Assembly: GCF_035594125.1 (NCBI RefSeq)
Contig: NC_087151.1
Span: 22,773,069-22,837,068, forward strand
Length of the DNA stretch: 64,000 nucleotides
Direction: 5' to 3'
Source: Scylla paramamosain
Taxonomy: Eukaryota; Arthropoda; Malacostraca; Decapoda; Portunidae
Part shown: positions 52,571 to 64,000 of the stretch, piece after piece
Numbering within the stretch: the stretch's first letter is position 1
Layout of the letters: the number at the start of each line of letters is the position of its first letter
The notes under the pieces: generated by a model
Databases searched by the model: none
The model's input: the letters and a program-made list of their open reading frames with translations, nothing else
What the model was told of the DNA's origin: nothing
Translations under genes and position numbers: made by a program

Positions 52571-53152
52571 GCATGGAAAGCTTCCTGTATGGGGAAACGA
52601 AAGAACTTTACCAGAAACGTGTCTTTTGAGTTTTTTGGAGCATGTTAGACACCAAAAAGCATGGAAATATCCCTCTATTCAAGTTCAAAAGAATAAATAT
52701 ATGTTTTTTTTTCTTTTATTATTCTTTTTCAACGTCTTATGTACCAAAACGCTGAAACACATGCAAAACACCCTTTATAACTAAACAAAGTAACTTTTTC
52801 AAAAAAACATATATTCTGAGTGTTTTTGGGCTTCTTATATTATAAAATTTTAAAATGCATGGAAAATACACTATGGGGAAACGAAAAAATTTTACAAGAA
52901 AGGTGTCTTATGATCGTTTTTGAGCTTCTTAGGTATTAAACGGGAAAATGAGTTAATATCACTCGATATGGAAAAAGAGAACAACTTTACCAAAAACGTG
53001 AATTTTCAGTGGTTTTAACATTGTTTGGTACCAAAACGCCAAGATGGTACAAAGTTTCTCCATGTGTGGAGAAACAAAACCACAGTGGAAGAAATGTTTT
53101 TTTTGAGTATTTTCTGCATGTTAGTCACCAAAATTCTAAAAAGCATGAAAAG
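52571..53152 (-). repeat. HOR5 satellite between R6 and R7
   Basis: About six minus-sense monomers; no gene. Confidence 0.9.
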
Positions 53153-53981
53153 CTGATTAGGGCAGAGCAAACTTGATATTGTTCAATGCCTCAAAAACTC
53201 AATTCCTCCATCTATCAACTCGACACAACCTTCCAGACAACTATCCCCTCTTCTTCAGTAACATTCAACTGTTGCTCTATTCTACGTTGAACATCCTCGG
53301 TCTGTCCTTTACTTATAATCTGAACTGGAAAATTCACATCTCATCTCTAGCTAAAACCGCTTCTATGAAGTTAGGTGTTCTGAGACGTATCCGTCAATTT
53401 TTCTCATCCCCCTCAGCTGCTAACTCGGTACAAGGGTCTTATCCGTCCATGTATGGAGTATGTTCCACATGTCTCGGGGGGTTCCACTCATACAGCTCTT
53501 CTAGACAGGATGGAATCAAAAACTTTTCGTCTCATCAACTCCTCTCTTCTAACTGACTGTCTTCAGCTTCTCTCTCACCGCCGCAATGTTGCATATCTAG
53601 CTGTCTTCTACCGCTACTTACATGCTAACTGCTCTTCTGATCTTACTAACTGCATGTCTGCCCTCCTTCCGCGGCCTCGCTGCACAAGACTTTCTTCATT
53701 CTCTCACCCATATTCTGTCCACGTCTCTAACGCAAGAGTTAACCAGTATTCTCAATCATTCATCCCTTTCTCTGGTAAACTCTGGAACTCCCTGCCTGCT
53801 TCGGTATTTCCACCTTCCTATGACTTGAATTCCTTCAAGAGGAAGGTTTCAAGACACTTATTCACCAATTTTTGACCACTGCTTTGACCCTTTTATGGGA
53901 CTGGCATTTCAGTGGCCATTTTTTTTTTATTGGATTTTTGTTGCCCTTGGCCAGTGTTCTTCCTGCATAAATAAAAAAAAA
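53153..53981 (+). mobile_element. R7: 5'-truncated LINE, 3' end with poly-A
   Basis: About 0.83 kb from just after the RT catalytic loop to a poly-A at 53,972-53,981. It is the best-preserved C-terminal copy: 53,453-53,875 is open for 140 codons. The 3' flank GTATTCGGAGTG is the same monomer position as the 3' flank of R4. This is a typical product of incomplete target-primed reverse transcription. Confidence 0.92.
53453..53875 (+). pseudogene. R7 post-RT C-terminal domain, open frame
   Basis: This 140-codon frame includes [60 protein letters not shown] and FKRKVSRHLFTNF before a stop. It gives the family's natural C-terminus. The region encoding residues upstream of it (53,173-53,556) is in a different frame, so one frameshift lies near 53,440-53,550. 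Confidence 0.8.
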
Positions 53982-55117
<1,136 letters not shown>

Positions 55118-57474
55118 AACCACAAATGTCACCAGGGCGGACTGCTCTTCTAATAATGACCCTAAGTGTCTTGACACCCCCCTCAATTTTTTCTTCATTA
55201 AATTTTTAATCAGTAGAACACCATCTCTCCTCTTCTAAACCTCATCTTCTTTTCCTCACTGAAAATCAGGTATCTGAGGCAAGTGACAGTAGGCCCTTTT
55301 TCTGTTCCCTCCTACTTTCTCTATCCTCATTTTCAATTCAAAGCTTAATGTTGCGTTTATGTGCGAAACGACATAACCTGCTCTCGTGCCCACGCTCTTG
55401 AATCTTCTGAGTTTTCCATCATCTGGCTACGAATTCAGAGTCACTCTCAAACTAAATTCAGCTGTGCTGTATAAATCTCCCCTAACTCCTTTGACTACAA
55501 GAAATTGTTTGACTACTTAACTTCTAAAGTGAAGCATATTCTGACTCTCTTCCCTTTTGCAGAGATCTCCATTCTTGGAGACATCAATGTTCACCACCAG
55601 CTTTGGCTTTCCTCTCCCTTCACTGACCATCCTGGTGAACTAGCCTTGAATTTGCTATCCTCCACGACCTAGACCAATTGGTGCAACACCCTACTCGTAT
55701 TCCTGACCGTTTTGGAGATACGCCTAACATTCTTGACCTTTTCCTCACCTATAATCGTTCTCCATATGCTGTCACCCTCTCTTCTCCGTTGGGCTCCTCC
55801 GATCACAATCTCATATCTGTATCTTGTCCTATCGCTCCAATCTCTCCTCAGGATCCCCCTGAGCGAAGGTGCCTCTGGCGTTTTGCCTCTGCTAGTTGGG
55901 GAACCTGAGGAGGTATTTTGCTGATTTTCCTTGGAATGACTACTGCTTTCGTGTCAGAGACCCATCTTTGTGTGCCGAGCGCATAACAGAGGTGATAGTG
56001 TCTGTCATGGAGGCATATTTTCCTCACTCTTTTTCTTGACCTAAACTTTCCAAACCTTGGTTTAACACAGCTTGTTCTCGTGGCCCACAAAAGGTACTTA
56101 AGCCTTCCATCACAAGAATCTCATGCACTTTATATTTCTGCCCGGAACCATGCCAAGTCTGTTCTCCAACTACGGAAAAATACTCCTTCATTAACAGAAA
56201 GTGTCAAAATCTTTCCTAATCTAACTCCCCTCGAGACTTCTGCCATCTAGCCCAAAATATCTCCAATAACTTTGCTTCTTCTTTCCCTCTTTTATTTCAA
56301 CCGGATGGCACCACTGCTATCACATCTATCTCTAAAGCTGAACTCTTCGCTCAAACCTTTGCTAAAAACTATACCTTGGACGATTCATCCTCTGACTACT
56401 TCATGCTTCACATTGAAATTCTTCGCAATTATGTTTTCCATGCTGGCCTAAACCTTTAGAAGGCCTATGGACCTGATGGGGTCCCTCCTATTGTTCTCCG
56501 AAACTGTGCCTCCGTGCTTGCACCTTGCCTAGTCAAACTCTATCAGCTCTGTCTTTCAACATCTACCCTTCCTTCTTGCTGGAAATTTGCCTTCATTGAG
56601 CCTGTTCTTAAAAAGGGTGACCGTTATAATCCCTCAAACTGCCGTCCTATTGTTTTAATTCCCTGCCTATCTAAAGTTTTTGAACAGGAAGATTCTTAAA
56701 CAACCTTCTATCTGATCGCCGGTATGGGTTCAGTCAAGGCCGCTCTACTGGTGATCTGGCTTTCTTTACTGAGTCTTGGTCATCCTCTTTTAGAGATTTT
56801 GGTGAAACTCTTGCTGTTGCCTTGGATATATGAAAAGCTTTTGATAGAATTTGGCACAAAGCTTTTATTTCCAAACTATCCTTCTACGGCTTCTATTCTT
56901 CTCTCTGTAACTTCATCTCAAGTTTCCTTTCTGACAGTTCTATTGCTGCTGTGGTAGACGGTGACTGTTCTTCTCCTAAATCTATTAACAGTGGTGTTCC
57001 TTAGGGTTCTGTCCTATCACCCACTCTTTCATTATTTATCAATGACCTTCTAAACCAAACTTCTTGTCCTATCCTCTCCCACGCTGATGATACCACCCTG
57101 CACTTTTCCACGTCTTTTCATAGACGTCCAACACTTCAGGACGTAAACGTTTCACGCAGGGAAGCCACAGAACGCCTGGCTACTGATCTTTTTTAAAAAT
57201 TTCTGATTCGGGCAGAACAAACTTGGTATTGTTCAATGCCTCAAAAACTAAATTCCTCCAATCAACTTGACACAGCCTTTCAGACAACTATCCCCTCTTC
57301 TTCAGTGACATTTAAATGTCCCCCCCTTCTACACTGAACATTCTCGGTCTGTCCTTTACTTATAATCTGAAGTGGAAACTTCACATCTCATATCTAGCTA
57401 AAACAGCTTCTATGAAGTTAAGTGTTCTGAGACGTCTCTGCCAGTTTTTTTTTTTTTCTTTTCCCAGCTGCTAG
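55118..57474 (+). mobile_element. R8: LINE copy, paralogue of R1
   Basis: It starts within the early EN-RT coding region (CACAAATGTCACCAGG) and lacks the 5' UTR. It covers endonuclease (55,380-55,660), RT with YGPDGVPPIVLRNC near 56,465 and the palm: motif B has a stop (GGTGTTCCTTAG near 57,000) and YADD reads HADD near 57,080. The 3' end is lost at CAGCTGCTAG|GGTGCTTTC, the identical junction seen in R1. Position 55,398 corresponds to window position 1. Many frameshifts; inactive. Confidence 0.92.
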
Positions 57475-58590
57475 GGTGCTTTCTAATCATTTTAGCGTTT
57501 TGTTGCCTAAAACACTAAAAAAGACACTTTTCTGGTAACGTTTCCTTTCCCCATATAAAGTGAAATCACTTTATATGGGGTATATAGGTATTTTGGCGTT
57601 TTGGTACCTAACATTGTGAAAAATACCTAAATACACGCTTTTGGTAATGTTGATCAGTTGCTACATATGGATTGTTATTTACGCGTTTTAGGATATTAGT
57701 ATCTGAGAAGGTCAAAAGCAATAATACACGTTTCAGGTAATGTCGTTTTGTTTCACCATATAAACACACATTTTTGGTAATGTTATTCTGTTTCTCCACA
57801 ATGGATGTTTAGTATGTATTTTAGCGATCTGATACATAAGAAGCTCAAAACCATTCAAAAGGAACGCTTTTCGTAATGTGCTTTTGTATTCCAATATAGA
57901 GTGCTTTCCATGCATTATAGCATTTTGATGCCTAACGAGCTCATAAACACTCTAAAGAAATGTTTCTTGTAATGTCATTTAATTTCTCCATACAGAGGGC
58001 TTTAAATGCATTTCGTCCCTTTGGTACCTAACAATGTGAAAAAAGAATAATTCAAAATAAGCGTTTTTGATAATGTAGTTTTGTTTCACCATATAGGGTA
58101 CTATTAACACATTTAAGAGTTTTGGTAGTTAAATAGCTCAAAAACACACGTTTCTCGTAATGCCCTTTTGTTTTTCCATAAGGAGTGTTTTGCATCCATT
58201 TTGTCGTTTTGAAACAAAACAACGTAAAGAATAAATAAATAAATAAAAAAAATATATTTGTCAATGCTGTTCTTTTTCTAGTAAATAGAAAGTGCTATTC
58301 ATGCGTTTTACCGTTTTGGTATCTAAGAAATTCAGAAACACTTGTAATACATGTTTCTTGTAATATCGTATCATTTCCCATACAGTGTATTTTTCATGCA
58401 TTTTGCCGTTTTTGTTGTAGGTAAGAATCTCAAAAAGACGTTTTTGGTAATGTTATTCTGTTTCGCAATATTTTTTTTTTTTTTGACATTCGATTTAGCG
58501 TTTCAGTACGCAAAAAGCTCACAAACACTGAAAAGACACGTTTTTTGCAGTATTGTTTTGTATTCTAATATAAAATAGATTCCATGCTTT
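57475..58590 (+). repeat. HOR5 satellite, paralogue of 2,098-3,226
   Basis: About twelve plus-sense monomers, about 95% identical by eye to 2,098-3,226, in the same order and with the same odd hairpin. Here the hairpin CCCCATATAAAGTG/CACTTTATATGGGG at 57,551-57,582 is perfect. Confidence 0.92.
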
Positions 58591-58598
58591 TTAATGAC

Positions 58599-58681
<83 letters not shown>

Positions 58682-58708
58682 GAACAATAATAATAATAAT
58701 AATAAAAC

Positions 58709-58771
<63 letters not shown>

Positions 58772-58846
58772 AAGAAGAAGAAGAAGAAGAAGAAGAAGAA
58801 GAAGAAGAAGAAGAAGAAGAAGAAGAAGAAGAAAAAAGAAGAAAAA
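58591..58846. repeat. (TAA)n then (GAA)n compound microsatellite, right copy
   Basis: A TAA tract to about 58,742, then a GAA tract to about 58,846; paralogue of 3,227-3,550. Confidence 0.97.
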
Positions 58847-59470
<624 letters not shown>

Positions 59471-59483
59471 AAACTCACCCTCA

Positions 59484-59634
59484 TTACTGATTATGGGACC
59501 TCAAGACACACAGAGTACCGCACACTTCGGGAAAGCACTGCTCGCCACGGGGGCAGGAAAAAGGGTCATTCAAGCCACATTCCATGAAATAACGGGCGCA
59601 ATACATGTCACGATTCAGTGAGGGACAGTTCCTC
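59484..59634 (-). CDS. Putative WAP-like terminal exon, second copy
   Basis: Paralogue of 14,504-14,654, with the same acceptor (TTGCAG before 59,634), stop (59,484-59,486) and GTGAGT donor (59,473-59,478). All seven cysteines are kept, including CPRGEQCFPEVCG. Four substitutions separate the two exon copies in the coding part (Leu/Arg, Val/Met, Ser/Phe, Ser/Leu), and all four change the amino acid. That gives no sign of purifying selection, although four changes are too few to decide. The usual sixth WAP cysteine is Phe here too. Upstream exons are not visible. The family call is inference from cysteine spacing. Confidence 0.42.
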
Positions 59635-59702
59635 CTGCAACCAGTTATAAGAAACAGTCGTTTGTCGTTATAATTAATTGTCATGTTCTTGCATGCTTGT
59701 TA

Positions 59703-59706
<4 letters not shown>

Positions 59707-59789
<83 letters not shown>

Positions 59790-59852
59790 CGTTATTATTA
59801 TTATTAGTAGTAGTAGTAGTATTGTTGTTGTTGTTCCTTTTGTTATTATTAA

Positions 59853-59892
<40 letters not shown>
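59707..59892. repeat. (TTA)n microsatellite, right copy
   Basis: TTA repeats with a TAG/TTG interruption; paralogue of 14,727-14,898. Confidence 0.96.
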
Positions 59893-59967
59893 GTTGTAAT
59901 AACGATAATAATAATTTTAAATTACAATTTTACCTTATCGGCATTATTATTGTCATTATCATCATTG

Positions 59968-59970
<3 letters not shown>

Positions 59971-60022
<52 letters not shown>
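59971..60022. repeat. (TG)n microsatellite, right copy
   Basis: About 26 TG units; paralogue of 14,985-15,034. Confidence 0.97.
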
Positions 60023-60024
<2 letters not shown>

Positions 60025-60336
60025 ATTTGATACGGAAGATTTAATAATCGTTTCATTGCAAGAACTGTGTTGTGTTTGCAGTTTTTTTTCTCTTTACTCA
60101 TGTTGTTATTGTCATTTTAAGTTTGTTGTTGTTTTCTTCGTTAACTATGTTTTATAATTGATGATGACAATGTAGTTGTTAATGATTTGTTGATACTATT
60201 ATTGTTGTTGTTGTTGTTGTTGTTGTTAATGTTGTTGTTGTTGTTGTTGTTGTTGTCCTCGTCGTTATTGTTGTTTTTGTTGTTGATGTTGTCGTTCATG
60301 TTGTTTTTTTGTTTTATTTATTTTTTTCTTTTCTTT
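60023..60336. repeat. AT-rich spacer with (TTG)n, right copy
   Basis: Paralogue of 15,035-15,345; TTG tract at about 60,201-60,256; no gene. Confidence 0.85.
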
Positions 60337-60768
60337 TTTTAAGTAAGAGTGACACTGGTCAAGGGCAATCATAAGTTCGATAAAGGCCCACTTGAGTGCC
60401 AGTTCCCAAACCGAGGTAAAAAAGAATCATCCAAAATTGGAGGATATTGTCTTAAAGCCTACTTTCAAAGAGTTCAAGTCATAGGAGGAAGGAAATACAT
60501 AAGCAGGCAGAGAGTCTCAGTGATGAATGACTGAGAATACTGGTAATCTTGCATTAGAGAGATGGACATAATAGGGGTGAGAGAAAATATAAAGTTTTGT
60601 ACAGCAAGGCCGCGGGAGGAGAGGAGGCATGCAGTCAGTAAGATCTTAATAGCAGTTAGCGTGAAAATAGCATTAGAAGATATCAAGAGATGCAACATTG
60701 CAGCGATGAGAGAAGGGCTGAAGACAATCAGTTAGAGAAATTGATACGACGAAAAACTTTTTATTTCA

Positions 60769-61627
<859 letters not shown>

Positions 61628-62447
61628 GGGAGGGGAATAAGAAAAAATGGAGGGGACGACTCTGAATGCCTAACTTTATATAAGCTTTTTTAGCCATAGA
61701 TAAGATGTGAAGATTCCAGCTTTGATTATTAATGAAAGACAGACAGAGGAAGTTCAGTGTAGCAGCAGGGTAACAGCTGAGTGTCAATAAGAAAGAGGGG
61801 ATAGTTATCTGGAACGCTCTGTTAAGTTGATATATGAAGGAATTGAGTTTTTGAGGCATTGCTCTACCCCAAACAGAAATTTTAAAGAAATTAGAAGTCT
61901 GGCGTAGTGTGGCTTCCCGACGTGAGCTGTTTAGCTTCTAAAGGGTTGGACGTCTACGAAAAGACATAGGAAAGTGCATAGTGGTATCAGCGTAGAAGTG
62001 GATAGGATTAGATCATTAATGAATAATAGGAACACCACAGTTAATACGTAGACTTAGGAGAAGAATAGTGTCCGCCTACAACAGCAACAATAAAACGGAC
62101 AGAAAGGACATTTGAGGTGAAATTACAGAGAAAAGGATAGAAGGTAAGTAGGTAGGAGGGTAGTTTGGAAATTAAAGATCGTGCCATATTCTGTCAAAAA
62201 CCTTTTTGGTATTTCTTAGGCAACAGCGAAAGTTTCACAAAATCCTTAAAAAAAGATGACCAAGACTCAGTAAGTATGGCCAGTAGAGCGGCCATGACTC
62301 AACCCATACTGGCGATCACATGTATGGTCGTGAAATAATAGATGTTTAAGAATCTTCCTATTCAGGATATATTTAAAACTTCAGAGGGGCAGAAAATTAA
62401 AGCAATAGTGCAGTAGTTTAAGAGGTTAGAGCAGACACCTTTTTTAC

Positions 62448-64000
62448 ACTCTATTCTCGAACGTTAAAGACAACAGCCTCACATGCAAAACACCGCTTAA
62501 TAGAAAAAAAACAGAACAACATCCAAAATATGTATTTTGAGTGTTTTTGAGCGTGTTAGATACCAAAACATCAAAATGCATTCTTAGCACCCTATATTGG
62601 GTAATGAAACAACATACCAGAAACGTGTCATTTGCGTGTTATTGAGCATATTACGCACAAAACTATAAAAATAAATAAATAAATAAATAAACATGGGAAA
62701 AAAAAAAAACCTATTTAAGAAAGTTAAACAATATTACAAAAATCGTGTCACTTTAATGTTTCTGAGCTTCTAGCAAACCAAATCTCTAAAATGCATATGA
62801 AACACCCTTTATGAAGCAACAAATCAACAATACCAAAAACGTGTGTTTTGAGTATTTTGCAGTTTATTAGGTAGTAAAACAAAGTTTGTCATTATTTGAA
62901 AATTAAATGATATTATGACAAACGTGTCTTATGAGTGTTTTTAGATTCTTAAGTGCTTAACGCTAAAACAAATTAATATAACTTTATATTGAAGAACAGA
63001 ACATCATTAACAAAAACGTGTATTTTGAGTCTTATTCACCATATTAGGTGCCAAAACGCTAAAATATATAAAATGACAATATATGAAGAAACAACTACAT
63101 TATTAAAATCCTGTATTATGACTTTTTAAACTTGTGAGGTACCCAAACGTGAAACTGCATACAAAGTACACTATACTGGAAAATAAAACAACATTAACAA
63201 AAACGGAGCTTTTGACTGTTTTCAATTTATGTACTAAAACACTAAAACGCATGCAAATCACCTTCCATGTAGAAACATAAATTATTTGAAAATAGTGCCT
63301 TTTGAGTATTTTTTAGCTTTTTAGGTTCCAAAATGTCAAAATGCATACAAAGCACCTTATAAGGGACAATGCTATAACATTATCAGAAATGTGTCATTTG
63401 CAGTTTTTTTTAGTATATTAGGAACCAAACGTTGGAAAGCATGGAAAAAAATCCTATAAAGGAAAAAAAAATTTGTATTACGAAAATCGTGTCTTATTAG
63501 TGTTTTTCAGCTTCTAATCTACACAAACTCTAAAAAGTATACAAAACACCTTTTCTGAAGCAAGAGAACAACATTACCAAAAACTGTGTTTTGAGCACTT
63601 TTTTTTTTTTTTAGTTTATTAGGTATCAAAACTCTAAAACACATCAAAAGTAGCCAATATAGAGAAAATAAAATATATCACCACAAACATGCCTTATGAG
63701 TGTTTAAAGATTCTGAGGGGATGAAGGGGGCCAGAACATATTAATATTATTAATTTTAATTAATATTAATTATTAGTAATATTGAGAAAAGAACATCATC
63801 ACCAAAAACGTGTATTATAAGTGTGATTCATCATATAAGATACCAAAATATCAAAATACATACAAAGAACCCTATCTAAAGAAACAGAAAAACTTCATTT
63901 TTTTTTTTTTTTTTTTTGCAGTATGCTAGGTACCAAAATGCCAAAACACATGGAAATTAGGCAATATAGGAAAACGAAACGATAAAAATCACAAACATGT
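62448..64000 (-). repeat. HOR11 satellite, paralogue of 17,217-18,750
   Basis: About sixteen minus-sense monomers, about 95% identical by eye to 17,217-18,750 in the same order; it continues past the window end. No gene is seen. Confidence 0.92.

Overview
The window is eukaryotic, non-genic, repeat-dense DNA, most likely from a decapod crustacean and plausibly a crab. The reasons are a (TTAGG)n arthropod-type telomere motif, very long TA, TC, TTA and GAA microsatellites, decayed LINEs whose EN-RT proteins resemble jockey-like elements I associate with decapod genomes, and a whey-acidic-protein-like (WAP) cysteine pattern, a domain common in crustacean antimicrobial proteins. The species call is inference. 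No intact gene is visible.

The bulk is one satellite family with a monomer of about 95 bp, arranged in two higher-order repeats (HORs). HOR5 has five monomer types in about 475 bp and covers 2.1-5.5, 8.2-13.9, 39.4-44.8, 48.1-55.1 and 57.5-58.6 kb. HOR11 has eleven monomers in about 1,050 bp and covers 17.2-27.0, 29.7-33.5, 36.1-39.4 and 62.4-64.0 kb. 'Plus' here means the T-rich monomer strand. Orientation is plus on the left, mostly minus in the middle, and plus again near 54.8-58.6 kb, with short inverted islands at 4.35-4.69 and 38.0-39.4 kb.

Into this satellite are inserted at least eight copies of one non-LTR retrotransposon (R1-R8; single EN-RT ORF, YADD box, poly-A), all broken, plus two copies of an older relative at 15.3-17.2 and 60.3-62.4 kb. 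R4 (44.8-48.1 kb) is the most complete copy, and R2 (5.5-8.2 kb) keeps the same 5' end.

The two ends of the window are segmental duplicates. 55.4-64.0 kb matches 1-3.85 kb and then 13.9-18.75 kb. The left copy carries about 10.5 kb of extra satellite and LINE DNA between two direct copies of a microsatellite-bearing block. Both copies hold a WAP-like exon on the minus strand with a splice acceptor, a stop codon and a splice donor.

The most striking structures are a head-to-head (TTAGG)n/(CCTAA)n palindrome with perfect 71-bp inverted flanks inside TA repeats (25.27-25.57 kb), a 384-bp palindrome centred on a TA tract in the right duplicate only (60.77-61.15 kb), and the nested evolution of HOR11 from HOR5-type blocks. 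Distances and monomer counts were made by eye; exact identities would need alignment.
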